Part shown: piece after piece, positions 1 to 7,793 of the stretch | How the letters are laid out: each line of letters starts with the position of its first letter | How positions within the stretch are numbered: the first letter of the stretch is position 1 | NCBI GenBank assembly: GCA_902800795.1 | Contig: CADCFQ010000001.1 | Coordinates: 62,001 to 126,000, forward strand | Origin: an uncultured Ruminococcus sp. | Lineage (GTDB): Bacteria; Bacillota; Clostridia; Oscillospirales; Ruminococcaceae | DNA length: 64,000 nucleotides | Direction: 5' to 3' | Program-made: the position numbers and the translations under genes | The notes under the pieces: generated by a model | What the model was told of the DNA's origin: nothing | The model's input: the letters and a program-made list of their open reading frames with translations, nothing else | Database searches by the model: none

Positions 1-1
1 T

Positions 2-385
2 GACGGGCTTTCCTTCACAAGCATAGTTTTCGAGAGACTTGACGGCTATTATATCGATTGTGACGGCGACGGCGAGGGCGACGATAACATCGAGGTCCTC
101 GGCGGAAAGACCGGCTTCACCGATGAGGCTATGTTCACTCTGGCACTTGCTATCGAGAAGGACGGAACGAACTACATCTGTGTTACCGCTCATTCCGAGC
201 AGCAGGATAAATCGGTAGAGGACACTATCGCTATCATCGAGAAGTATCTCTCCACAGGCAAGAAGGCTTCTGCTGACGAAGAGGAGACAGAGGAGCCCGA
301 GTCATCCGAGACCGAGGAAGAGACCGGGAGCGACGAGTCCCATAAGGTCTCCGAGGACACTGACACGATAAAGGTCGGCGCATAA
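2..385 (+). CDS. D-alanyl-D-alanine carboxypeptidase (PBP5-like), C-terminal part
   Basis: Only the last 127 codons are in the window; the gene is open to the left edge. The segment GGKTGFT (Lys codon at 107-109) fits the conserved KTG box of serine DD-peptidases, followed by the usual strand pattern ending TLALAIEKDGTNYICVT. After the catalytic fold there is a very acidic Ser/Glu/Asp-rich tail of about 45 residues instead of a clear membrane anchor. The family trims peptidoglycan stem peptides outside the membrane. The SxxK and SxN boxes lie outside the window, so activity cannot be judged. The gene ends at a strong bidirectional terminator. Confidence 0.8.
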   Translation, partial: DGLSFTSIVFERLDGYYIDCDGDGEGDDNIEVLGGKTGFTDEAMFTLALAIEKDGTNYICVTAHSEQQDKSVEDTIAIIEKYLSTGKKASADEEETEEPESSETEEETGSDESHKVSEDTDTIKVGA

Positions 386-406
386 AAACAGTTTTCAATA
401 CATAAA

Positions 407-440
407 AAACAGAGCACACAGCTGTGTGCTCTGTTTTTTT
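407..440. terminator. Bidirectional rho-independent terminator
   Basis: A perfect palindrome AGAGCACACAGCTGTGTGCTCT sits between an A-tract (404-409) and a T-tract (433-440). It can therefore end both the carboxypeptidase transcript (+) and the converging iorA-iorB-paaK transcript (-). Confidence 0.93.
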
Positions 441-452
441 ATGCCCCAAGGC

Positions 453-1694
453 TTATTTCTCGTCGTATCTCTCGTCGATGACTCTTGCTGTCTTTTTCAT
501 GCTCCTCGGAAGCACTCCGACCTCGACCACCTTGACGATAGGAGTAAAGCCGATAACGCTCTTGACCTTGTTGGTTATGCGCTTGGCAAGGTCGGCAAAG
601 TCAACATCACCTGTGGACTCAACATATATCCTCATTGTGTCCTTGCCGTCAAGATGAGATATCCTTATCTGATACTCGCTGGATATCTCCTCGAAGCCGT
701 GAAGGATCTCCTCGATCTGGCTCGGGAACACGTTTACACCCTTTATCTTCATCATATCGTCGGTCCTTCCCATGATAGTTCCTATCCTGGGATACTTTCT
801 TCCGCAGGGACACTCGCCGGGGATTATCCTTGACAGGTCGTGCGTGCGGTAACGGATAAGCGGAGCACCTTCCTTTACAAGGGTGGTGATAACTATCTCT
901 CCCTGCTCGCCGTCAGGCACAGGCTCGCCGGTGTTGGGGTCGATTATCTCAAGATAGAGATAGTCATCCCAGTAGTGCATACCTGTGTTATGCTCGCAGT
1001 TTATACCGATGCCGGGACCGTAGATCTCGGTCAGACCGTAGATATCGTAAAGCTCGATGCCAAGGCCCTCGGAGATGCGCTGTCTCATCTTTTCGCTCCA
1101 GCGTTCCGAACCGATGACACCCTTTTTAAGGTGTATCTTGTCCTTGATGCCCCTCTTCTCTATCTCCTCCGTCAGGAGCAGAGCATAGCTCGAGGTGGAG
1201 CAGAGAACTGTGCTTTTAAGGGACTGCATCATTTCAAGCTGCTTGTCGGTGTTTCCGGGTCCCATAGGGATAGCCATAGCGCCCAGCTTCTCACAGCCGT
1301 TCTGGAAGCCTATTCCGGCTGTCCACAGGCCGTAGCCGGGAGTGATGTGTATCCTGTCCTTGTTGGTTATGCCTGCCACCTCGTAGCAGCGCTTGAACAT
1401 CTCACCCCAGTCGTCAACGTCCTTAGCGGTATAAGGGATTATTACCGGCTTGCCTGTTGTTCCCGAGGACGAATGAATCCTGACTATCTCCTCCTCCGGA
1501 GCCGTCATCAGTCCCAGCGGATAAGCGTCTCTGAGGTCCTTCTTCTCGGAGAAGGGAAGCTTTAAGAAATCCTCATAGGTCTTCACCTCAGTGATGCCTG
1601 CCGCTTCGAGCTTTTTGCCGTAGAAGCTGCCGGCGCTCACAAGAGCCTTTATCCTGGAGTTTACCTGTTCGAGCTGTTTCTGTGTTATCTGCAT
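453..1694 (-). CDS. paaK: Phenylacetate-CoA ligase family enzyme
   Basis: A 413-residue adenylate-forming enzyme that makes aryl-CoA from an aryl acid, ATP and CoA in the cytoplasm. The phosphate-binding loop SSSGTTGKP is at residues 75-83, the adenylation motif YDIYGLTEIYGPG near 215, and the hinge segment RYRTHDL before a CPCGRKYPRIG stretch typical of PaaK. It is the last gene behind iorA and iorB. That is a known arrangement in anaerobes, where IOR makes aryl-acetyl-CoA from aryl-pyruvates and the ligase can run the CoA step either way. The exact aryl substrate (phenylacetate, indoleacetate) cannot be told from sequence. A small hairpin separates it from iorB. Confidence 0.92.
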   Translation of the reverse strand: MQITQKQLEQVNSRIKALVSAGSFYGKKLEAAGITEVKTYEDFLKLPFSEKKDLRDAYPLGLMTAPEEEIVRIHSSSGTTGKPVIIPYTAKDVDDWGEMFKRCYEVAGITNKDRIHITPGYGLWTAGIGFQNGCEKLGAMAIPMGPGNTDKQLEMMQSLKSTVLCSTSSYALLLTEEIEKRGIKDKIHLKKGVIGSERWSEKMRQRISEGLGIELYDIYGLTEIYGPGIGINCEHNTGMHYWDDYLYLEIIDPNTGEPVPDGEQGEIVITTLVKEGAPLIRYRTHDLSRIIPGECPCGRKYPRIGTIMGRTDDMMKIKGVNVFPSQIEEILHGFEEISSEYQIRISHLDGKDTMRIYVESTGDVDFADLAKRITNKVKSVIGFTPIVKVVEVGVLPRSMKKTARVIDERYDEK

Positions 1695-1715
1695 AATAGG
1701 TCTGTCCTTTCATAC

Positions 1716-1733
1716 TGTCCAAAATATCGGACA
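1716..1733. other. Short intercistronic hairpin after iorB
   Basis: TGTCC and GGACA arms enclose an 8-base A/T-rich loop immediately after the iorB stop codon and before paaK. There is no U-tract, so it is not a terminator. A hairpin with the same arms and loop length follows the ilvB stop at 12441-12458. Confidence 0.5.
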
Positions 1734-1734
1734 T

Positions 1735-2304
1735 TTATTCGTGCCGCAGCGCCTTGCTGTTCAGCTCGGCGAACTGTGGCTTTACGGTCTTTTTTATAGC
1801 GTTCTCTATCTCGTCGATGTCCAGCGGCAGAGCACCCGAACGCACGGCATTTCCGAGCATTATCATATTGAGCACCTTCGGTGAGCCAAGCTCCTTGCAT
1901 AAGCTGTCGGCATCGAGCACCGTCAGGCTCTCCACATTCTCTTTGAGATAAGCTATCATCTCATCTCCGGTATAGCTTGAAGCTTTGAGCGAAGCCGTTA
2001 CCGGCATTATGGGGTGGGAGTTGACAACGGCTTTGCCGCCCTTTTTAAGATAGGGGAGCATCCTTACGGCTTCGGCAGGTTCAAAGGCGATGAGGAGATC
2101 GGCGCTGCCCTCACAGAACATAGGACATTCTGCTTCGTCTCCGACTCTCAGGAAGCTGAAAACACTTCCGCCTTTCTGCGCCATACCGATAGTCTCGGCG
2201 CTCATAACGTGGAGCCCCTTTGCCATAGAAGCTGCTGCGATAAGCTTTGATGCCAGAACTATTCCCTGACCGCCCACTCCGCAGATAAGGATATTAGTCT
2301 GCAT
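1735..2304 (-). CDS. iorB: Indolepyruvate:ferredoxin oxidoreductase, beta subunit
   Basis: A 189-residue gamma-domain type subunit. It opens with the nucleotide-binding-like ILICGVGGQGIVLAS and contains ETIGMAQKGGSV, both hallmarks of IorB/PorG-type subunits. With IorA it oxidatively decarboxylates aryl-2-oxo acids from aromatic amino acid transamination to aryl-acetyl-CoA, passing electrons to ferredoxin. The start overlaps the 3' end of iorA by 11 nt, indicating translational coupling and 1:1 stoichiometry. Length matches the family. Confidence 0.93.
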   Translation of the reverse strand: MQTNILICGVGGQGIVLASKLIAAASMAKGLHVMSAETIGMAQKGGSVFSFLRVGDEAECPMFCEGSADLLIAFEPAEAVRMLPYLKKGGKAVVNSHPIMPVTASLKASSYTGDEMIAYLKENVESLTVLDADSLCKELGSPKVLNMIMLGNAVRSGALPLDIDEIENAIKKTVKPQFAELNSKALRHE

Positions 2305-4105
2305 GGCTCACACCTCCTATCGCATCAAACGGGCACACCTGTGCGCAAAGGCCGCAGCCTGTGCAAAGGGCAGCCTCGACGGCTGCCTTGCCGTCTCTGA
2401 GGACAAGTCCCGGACAGCCCAGGTCGTTGATACACTTCTTGCAGTTGCGGCACTTATCCGCATCTATCACCGCAGGCTTTTCGGGCTTTATCAGCACCGC
2501 ACAGGGTGAGCGGAAGATAATGGCCTTGACGCCCTTTTTCTCTGCTGTTGTTTTAACGGTCTCCACCGTCTTTTTAAGGTCCAGAGGATCCACGGTCTCC
2601 ACCGTTTCAACGCCAACGCCTCTGAGCACTGCTTCTATATCTACCTTGTCGACTACCTGGCCCATCATCGTGCGGCCTGTGCCCGGGTGGGGCTGGTGGC
2701 CTGTCATGGCGGTGGTGGAGTTGTCGAGTATGCAAAGCGTCATATCCGCCTGGTTGTAGACCGCATTCACGGCTCCTGTTATAGCGGAAGCAAAGAATGT
2801 TGAGTCACCCACGAAAGCAAAGCAGCTGGTGTCCTTGTCCACCTTTTTGATGCCCTGGGCGATGTTCACACCTGCGCCCATGCAAAGGCAGGTATCCACC
2901 ATATCGAGCGGCATCGCATTTCCCAGGGTGTAGCAGCCGATGTCGCCGCAGAACACGCTCTTTTTGCCTTTCATAGCCTGCTTCACCGCATAGAAGGAAG
3001 CTCTGTGAGGACAGCCTGCGCAAAGAACCGGCGGCCTTACAGGCAGCTCGGGAGCAGGGGGGAGCTTTTCCTTTTCGGGGCTCTCAAGTCCCAGGAAAGC
3101 CGCAATATTCTCACAGACAGAGCCCACAGTGTTCTCGCCTGCGGTCTTTACGTTTCCGGTGAGCTTGCCGCAGATCTTGGTTTTGAGCCCGAACTTTCCG
3201 CAGACATAGACAAGAGCTCTCTCGATAACGGGATCAAGCTCCTCGATACAGAGCACCTCGTCCAGACCTTTCAGAAATTCAAGGGCGGCCTCTTCCGGGA
3301 AGGGGAACGGAGTCCCGACCTTGAATACCGGCGCCGATGCTCCGAGCAGCTTCATAGCTTCGCTCACATAGGCGAAGTTTATGCCGTGGGCGGCGATGCC
3401 CTTTCTGCCCTCGCCGGCTGTCACCGGGTTAAGACCGCTTTCGGAGAAGACCTTTGAAAGCTCCTTGTTGCGCTCCTCTATCTTCATGTGAGCGTTGTAG
3501 GAAAGCTTTGGGAAGATGACCCACTTTGAGGGGTCTCTCACAAAGCCCTCGGGCTCGTATGTTTTGCATTCTTCAGTGTCCTTAACGTCTATTGATTCAT
3601 AGCCGTGACAGACCCTTGTTGTGGGTCTGAAAAGGACGGGAGTGTGGTACTTCTCGGAATACTCAAATGCCTCGCCTATCATAGTGTAGGCTTCCTGTAC
3701 AGAGGACGGGTCGAAGCAGGGAAGCTTCGAGTAGGCCGCAAAGGTGCGGGTGTCCTGTTCTGTCTGTGAGGATATGGGTCCCGGGTCGTCGGCGACCAGC
3801 ACCACCATAGCGCCCTTGACGCCAATATACGCAAGGCTCATGAGCGGGTCGCTTGCGACATTTAGTCCGACCTGCTTCATAGTCACCATAGTCCTGGCCC
3901 CGCTGTATGCGGCGCCGGCCGCAAGCTCGAGAGCGGCCTTTTCGTTTACCGACCACTCCACATAGACGCTGCCGTCGTTACACTTTGCGGTGGTCTCCAG
4001 CACCTCTGTCGAGGGCGTTCCCGGATACCCCGAGATAACGTTCAGCCCTGCCGCAAGAGCGCCTCTGGCTATTGCCGCATTGCCCATCAAGAATTCTTTA
4101 TGCAA
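2294..4105 (-). CDS. iorA: Indolepyruvate:ferredoxin oxidoreductase, alpha subunit
   Basis: 603 residues. The N-terminal pyrimidine-binding domain starts MGNAAIARGALAAGLNVISG. The central TPP-binding region has GDIGCYTLG and FVGDSTFFASAI followed by LDNSTTAMTGHQPHPG. The C-terminal ferredoxin domain carries CRNCKKCINDLGCP and CTGCGLCAQVCP, giving two 4Fe-4S clusters. The most likely start is the TTG at 4105: it is 5 nt behind AGGTGA, and the nearest upstream ATG frame stops at once. It is the first gene of iorA-iorB-paaK and has its own promoter. It functions in anaerobic aromatic amino acid degradation. Confidence 0.95.
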   Translation of the reverse strand: MHKEFLMGNAAIARGALAAGLNVISGYPGTPSTEVLETTAKCNDGSVYVEWSVNEKAALELAAGAAYSGARTMVTMKQVGLNVASDPLMSLAYIGVKGAMVVLVADDPGPISSQTEQDTRTFAAYSKLPCFDPSSVQEAYTMIGEAFEYSEKYHTPVLFRPTTRVCHGYESIDVKDTEECKTYEPEGFVRDPSKWVIFPKLSYNAHMKIEERNKELSKVFSESGLNPVTAGEGRKGIAAHGINFAYVSEAMKLLGASAPVFKVGTPFPFPEEAALEFLKGLDEVLCIEELDPVIERALVYVCGKFGLKTKICGKLTGNVKTAGENTVGSVCENIAAFLGLESPEKEKLPPAPELPVRPPVLCAGCPHRASFYAVKQAMKGKKSVFCGDIGCYTLGNAMPLDMVDTCLCMGAGVNIAQGIKKVDKDTSCFAFVGDSTFFASAITGAVNAVYNQADMTLCILDNSTTAMTGHQPHPGTGRTMMGQVVDKVDIEAVLRGVGVETVETVDPLDLKKTVETVKTTAEKKGVKAIIFRSPCAVLIKPEKPAVIDADKCRNCKKCINDLGCPGLVLRDGKAAVEAALCTGCGLCAQVCPFDAIGGVSHAD

Positions 4106-4160
4106 TCATATCACCTGCTTTAAAAAATGTGCATTTGTTTTAGCAAAATACCCAACCACT

Positions 4161-4189
4161 ATTATATCACTGCTGTTCTTTTTTGTCAA
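4161..4189 (-). promoter_or_regulatory. Sigma-A promoter of iorA-iorB-paaK
   Basis: On the minus strand, TTGACA (complement of 4184-4189), 17 bp, then TATAAT (complement of 4161-4166). Both boxes are perfect matches. It lies just downstream of the rex terminator. Confidence 0.9.
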
Positions 4190-4218
4190 TGATTACAGGG
4201 CTTGTTCATAAGATCAGA

Positions 4219-4254
4219 CAAAAAAACTGTCCTTTCGCAGAAGCGAAAAGACAG
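4219..4254 (-). terminator. Terminator of pyrE-rex
   Basis: Minus-strand stem CTGTCTTTTCGC / GCGAAAGGACAG with a 4-base loop, followed by seven U (the A-run at 4219-4226 on the plus strand), immediately after the rex stop. Confidence 0.92.
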
Positions 4255-4264
4255 CGTTTTTTAG

Positions 4265-4909
4265 TTATTTTTCGGCGTCAGTCAGCTGATTGGTTCTGTA
4301 GGTCAGTGTCAGCAGGCTGTCTCCCAGGTGGACATTTTCCACAGCCACCGAGCTGTGCTTGGCGGAAAGGTCATAGTGGGAGAAGTTCCAGAAAGCTCTT
4401 ATCCCAAGGTCGACCAGCTTGTCAGCTATCTCCTGGGTGGCTGCTTTCGGAATACAAAGGATAGCGATGACAGGCTTTTTCTCTTTGCAGAAATCTTCCA
4501 GCTCGTCTATATGGCGCACCGCTATGTCCGCAACGGTCTCGCCGGTAAGCTTGGGGTCGCTGTCGAAGATGCCCTTAAGAACACAGCCTCTTGTCTCAAA
4601 ATTGATATGAGCCGCTATTGCCTTTCCGAGGTTTCCGGCTCCTATAAGTATAGTCGGCAGCTGCTTGTCCACTCCGAGGATCTTTCCTATCTCTTCTCTC
4701 AGCCCTGCCACGTTATAGCCGTAGCCCTGCTGGCCGAAACCGCCGAAGCAGTTGAGATCCTGTCTTATCTGGGATGCTGTCAGTTTCATAAGCTCCGACA
4801 GCTGTCCCGAGGATATCCTCTCAACGCCCTTGTTCATAAGCTCGCCCAGAAAGCGGTAGTATCTGGGCAGCCTTTTGATCACTGATGCCGATATGCTGCT
4901 TTTTTGCAT
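4265..4909 (-). CDS. rex: Redox-sensing transcriptional repressor Rex
   Basis: 214 residues. The N-terminal winged helix contains ISSGQLSELMKLTASQIRQD, and the NAD(H) Rossmann domain carries GAGNLGKAI at 90-98. Rex senses the NADH/NAD+ ratio and derepresses fermentative genes when NADH is high. I place the start at 4909 because GGAGGG lies 6 nt upstream; an upstream in-frame ATG at 4945 has no ribosome site and would overlap pyrE. It sits 16 nt downstream of pyrE in the same transcript. No clear Rex operator (TTGTTAA-N4-TTAACAA type) was spotted at the nearby ldh promoter, so local targets are unproven. Confidence 0.95.
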   Translation of the reverse strand: MQKSSISASVIKRLPRYYRFLGELMNKGVERISSGQLSELMKLTASQIRQDLNCFGGFGQQGYGYNVAGLREEIGKILGVDKQLPTILIGAGNLGKAIAAHINFETRGCVLKGIFDSDPKLTGETVADIAVRHIDELEDFCKEKKPVIAILCIPKAATQEIADKLVDLGIRAFWNFSHYDLSAKHSSVAVENVHLGDSLLTLTYRTNQLTDAEK

Positions 4910-4925
4910 TATCATCCCTCCGGGA

Positions 4926-5579
4926 CTAAGCTCCGTACTGTGCACGATAAGCTTTCATGCTCTCAAGATATTCCCTGCCCTCGACGACTCCGTCCTCGAT
5001 AGCCTTGATGATATCTTCCATAGTAACGATGGAGTATACCTTTACGCCGAAATCCTTATAAGCCTGATCCACAGCCGAAAGCTCTGTATCGAGAGCTTTT
5101 TCCTGCCTGTCAACGGTTATGACCATAGCTGTAACATCAACGTCAGCGGCGCTTTTGAGCTTTGGCATGGACTCTCTTAGTGCCTTGCCGGATGTCATAA
5201 CGTCGTCGATGATGATGACCTTTTCCTTATCTGCAAGCTTCTTGCCGACGAACATTCCGCCCTCGCCGTGATCCTTTGCTTCCTTTCTGTCAAAGCAGTA
5301 GGATGCATCTATACCGTACTTTTTGCTAAGAGCGATGACAGCAGAAACTGCCAGCGGGATACCCTTGTAAGCAGGTCCGAACAGGGTGTCGGCCTCGATC
5401 TTGTTATCTGCGATACAGTCGGCATAGAACTCGCCGAGCCTGCCCAGCTGGGCGCCGGTCTTATAGTTTCCGCAGTTGATAAAATAGGGAGCCTTTCTTC
5501 CGCTCTTGAGTGTGAACTCTCCGAAAGTAAGAACGCCGCTCTCTACCATGAACCTGATAAATTCTTCTTTATAAGTCAT
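4926..5579 (-). CDS. pyrE: Orotate phosphoribosyltransferase
   Basis: 217 residues. The PRPP-binding motif VIIIDDVMTSGKA is at 121-133, and the N-terminal FTLKSGRKAPYFINCG is typical of bacterial PyrE. It makes OMP from orotate and PRPP in pyrimidine synthesis. Unusually for a pyr gene it is apart from other pyrimidine genes and is coupled to rex. It has its own promoter about 50 bp upstream. Confidence 0.95.
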   Translation of the reverse strand: MTYKEEFIRFMVESGVLTFGEFTLKSGRKAPYFINCGNYKTGAQLGRLGEFYADCIADNKIEADTLFGPAYKGIPLAVSAVIALSKKYGIDASYCFDRKEAKDHGEGGMFVGKKLADKEKVIIIDDVMTSGKALRESMPKLKSAADVDVTAMVITVDRQEKALDTELSAVDQAYKDFGVKVYSIVTMEDIIKAIEDGVVEGREYLESMKAYRAQYGA

Positions 5580-5609
5580 AACTATCTTCCTTTCAAAAAT
5601 ACTTATATG

Positions 5610-5638
5610 ATTATATCATATTTCATATATAAAATCAA
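5610..5638 (-). promoter_or_regulatory. Promoter of pyrE-rex
   Basis: Minus-strand TTGATT (complement of 5633-5638), 17-bp A/T-rich spacer, TATAAT (complement of 5610-5615), upstream of the pyrE ribosome site. Confidence 0.8.
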
Positions 5639-5683
5639 GCGATAAAGAATGAATAACCTGTGGATTTCAGATGCAGAAAACTC

Positions 5684-6385
5684 CTACCACTCTATATCAG
5701 CTATATCAACAGGGTCGGGGTTTAGCTTTACGCTCTCTATCCTGCTGTTCTTTACGGTTATCACCCTGTCCGCCGTCGGTGCGATAGCGGAATTGTGGGT
5801 GATGACTATAACTGTCACGCCGTCCTTTTTGCAGGTCTCTTTCAGAAGAGCCAGCACGGCCTTTCCTGTGTTATAGTCAAGGGCTCCCGTTGGCTCGTCG
5901 CAGAGCAGGAGCTTCGGGTTCTTTGCCAGGGCTCTGGCTATGGATACTCTCTGTTGTTCGCCGCCCGAAAGCTGGGAAGGGAAGTTGTTTATCCTTTCTC
6001 TCAGCCCTACCTGTTCGAGCACCCCGACAGGGTCTCTTGCGTTTTTGCATATCTGTGCTGCCAGCTCAACATTCTCCTTTGCGGTCAGGTTGTTGACAAG
6101 GTTATAAAACTGGAACACGAACCCAATGTCATACCGCCTGTAAGCTGTCAGCTCCTTTTTGCCCAGAGCCGATATCTCGGTCCCGTCAACGGTTATCCTC
6201 CCCGAGGTCACTGTGTCCATAGCACCCAGGAGATTTAGTATAGTTGTTTTTCCGGCGCCGCTGGCACCCACAACCACGGTGAAGTCCCCCTTTTCTATCT
6301 CAAAGGAGACACCGTTTGCGGCGTTTATATCCACCTCTCCCATGTGGTAGGTCTTATACACGTTTTCAAATTCTACAAAAGCCAT
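5684..6385 (-). CDS. ABC transporter ATP-binding protein (MacB/LolD-like), orphan
   Basis: 233 residues with every motif of an export-type ABC ATPase: Walker A GASGAGKT (40-47), Q-loop region FVFQFYNL, signature LSGGEQQR (139-146), Walker [14 protein letters not shown]-loop VIVITHN. The subfamily normally pairs with an FtsX/MacB permease, but none is adjacent; the nearest at 16457 has its own ATPase. The start at 6385 opens the conserved [13 protein letters not shown]; longer in-frame extensions lack homology and overlap the upstream hydrolase. It is 17 nt after the hydrolase gene and probably cotranscribed. The substrate is unknown. Confidence 0.88.
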   Translation of the reverse strand: MAFVEFENVYKTYHMGEVDINAANGVSFEIEKGDFTVVVGASGAGKTTILNLLGAMDTVTSGRITVDGTEISALGKKELTAYRRYDIGFVFQFYNLVNNLTAKENVELAAQICKNARDPVGVLEQVGLRERINNFPSQLSGGEQQRVSIARALAKNPKLLLCDEPTGALDYNTGKAVLALLKETCKKDGVTVIVITHNSAIAPTADRVITVKNSRIESVKLNPDPVDIADIEW

Positions 6386-6402
6386 ATCTTTTCTCCGCTG
6401 TC

Positions 6403-6915
6403 TTAAATATACTCTATCCCTGCTGCTGCGAGCTTTTTTCTGCCTGCCTGCTGCTTTTTCTCCGGGAGCACTGTCGCTGTTGCCGAGCGGACTATCTTTG
6501 CGCTTATCCCCCTCTTTGCACAGCCAAGAGCTGTGGAGGTGACACAGCCGAACTCGTCCAGCCCGCACAGGTGAAGCTCCTCATAGCCTTTTTCTTTCAC
6601 AAGCCCCAGCAGCTCCTTGTTTGTCAGCGCATCGCCGAGAAGCTTGTCAAAGCAGAGATCCGACACGATATCGACTCCGCCGTAAAGCTCGGCGCCCTCT
6701 GTCCCGGCGATAGAAAAGCCGAACAGCAGCCTGTTGGTCGGAAGATTCTGGATGATGTGGCGGATGTATATCACATCTGCGCCCTTATCTGCATAGCGGT
6801 GAACAGTTTCATTCACCGAAGCGGTGAGCGCCTTTGTGTCATAGCAAAACTTAGGCTTCCTCTTGTCATAGAGATAGTCGTTCTGCATATCGATAACTAA
6901 CAGTGCGGTCTTCAT
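6403..6915 (-). CDS. Isochorismatase-family cysteine hydrolase
   Basis: 170 residues of the cysteine hydrolase superfamily, with the triad readable as Asp9 (LLVIDMQNDYL), a Lys near 91 and Cys124 in EFGCVTSTALGCAKRG. The family includes nicotinamidases, N-carbamoylsarcosine amidases and isochorismatases; the sequence alone does not choose between them. AGGGAGG precedes the ATG at a good distance. It leads a two-gene unit with the orphan ABC ATPase. Confidence 0.85.
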   Translation of the reverse strand: MKTALLVIDMQNDYLYDKRKPKFCYDTKALTASVNETVHRYADKGADVIYIRHIIQNLPTNRLLFGFSIAGTEGAELYGGVDIVSDLCFDKLLGDALTNKELLGLVKEKGYEELHLCGLDEFGCVTSTALGCAKRGISAKIVRSATATVLPEKKQQAGRKKLAAAGIEYI

Positions 6916-7026
6916 ATAAGTCCTCCCTTAGATCAGTCTTCATTGACAATGATAACACAAAAAGCGCACAAGTTCAAGCCTTTGTGAATAAATATCTCAA
7001 AATATTAGGATATATGATTAACACTA

Positions 7027-7055
7027 TTGACATTTTCGGGGGCGTGGTTTATAAT
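7027..7055 (+). promoter_or_regulatory. Promoter of folT-folC
   Basis: TTGACA at 7027-7032, 17-bp spacer, TATAAT at 7050-7055, both consensus. The predicted start near 7062 coincides with the first base of stem P1 of the THF riboswitch. Confidence 0.93.
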
Positions 7056-7061
7056 GAGCGT

Positions 7062-7166
7062 ATGAAGAGTAAGGATATGTACGTTAAGTGTCGGCCGAAC
7101 GGAGAGTTGTCGGTCGGACGAAAAGTCGTGAGCGACTTGCGATTCATGTCCTGCATCTCGCTTCAT
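7062..7166 (+). promoter_or_regulatory. Tetrahydrofolate (THF) riboswitch, folT type
   Basis: Closing stem P1 is ATGAAG (7062-7067) with CTTCAT (7161-7166). P2 is GGATATG (7073-7079) with CATGTCC (7145-7151). The conserved CGTTAAGTG follows at 7082-7090. P3 is CGGCCGA (7092-7098) with TCGGTCG (7110-7116), and an extra hairpin AAGTCG/CGACTT lies at 7123-7138. GAGA at 7102-7105 can pair with TCTC near 7156-7159, as in the pseudoknot of the class. The core resembles known folT RNAs as I remember them. It lies directly before the folate transporter and folC. No intrinsic terminator follows, so control is probably at translation. Confidence 0.92.
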
Positions 7167-7226
7167 GTGACATTTTTTAAGGGCTTCCTTTCTTGTCGTG
7201 TGATAGTGAGAGAGGAGGTTATTTTT

Positions 7227-7793
7227 ATGTCAGAAAACAGGATAAAGACACTAAACCCCGGTTCGGAGCTTAAGCTTTTCAAGTCCACAAAGGTGCTTGC
7301 CGCCTCGGCGCTGCTCATCGCTATGAGCATAGTTTTAGGAAAGCTTCTTGCTATCAACATCGGTGACAGCATCAGGATAAGCTTTGAGAACCTGCCGATA
7401 ATAATTGCGGGCTATTTTTTCGGGCCTGCGGTGGGGCTCGTTGTTGGCGCCGGCGCAGACACTGTCGGCTGCCTTATCGTTGGCTATTCGATAAACCCCA
7501 TCATCCTTGTGGGTGCGGCTTCCATAGGCTTTTTTGCGGGCCTTATGCCGAGAGTCATCAATATTAACAACAAGCTTGTGAGAGTTTACATCTCGGTGTT
7601 TACCGCTCACATCATCGGTTCTATGATAATCAAATCTCTGGGAATGAGATTCTATTTCCATACTCCTTACAGCGTTCTTGCTATGAGGATACCGCTTTAT
7701 ATAGCGGTGGGCATCGCCGAGGGCTATATAGTTTATCTGCTAAGGTCAAATAAGTATTTCATGTCCCAGCTTGAAAGAGTGACAAGAAGATGA
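7227..7793 (+). CDS. folT: Folate ECF transporter S component
   Basis: 188 residues, strongly hydrophobic with about five or six membrane segments. Typical S-component features are the early LAASALLIAMSIVLGKLL, then ISFENLPIIIAGYFFGP and VGAGADTVGCLI. It would bind folate and work with a shared EcfA/A'/T module encoded elsewhere. The start ATG at 7227 is chosen because AGAGGAGG lies 8 nt upstream; the reading frame is open further upstream but runs through the riboswitch. The stop overlaps the folC start (ATGA). Substrate assignment rests on the THF riboswitch and the folC neighbour. Confidence 0.93.
   Translation: MSENRIKTLNPGSELKLFKSTKVLAASALLIAMSIVLGKLLAINIGDSIRISFENLPIIIAGYFFGPAVGLVVGAGADTVGCLIVGYSINPIILVGAASIGFFAGLMPRVININNKLVRVYISVFTAHIIGSMIIKSLGMRFYFHTPYSVLAMRIPLYIAVGIAEGYIVYLLRSNKYFMSQLERVTRR

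Noticed and set aside
840..1565. Long open frame opposite paaK on the plus strand.
   Set aside because: paaK has clear family motifs in this interval; the opposite frame has no start signal or recognisable domain.
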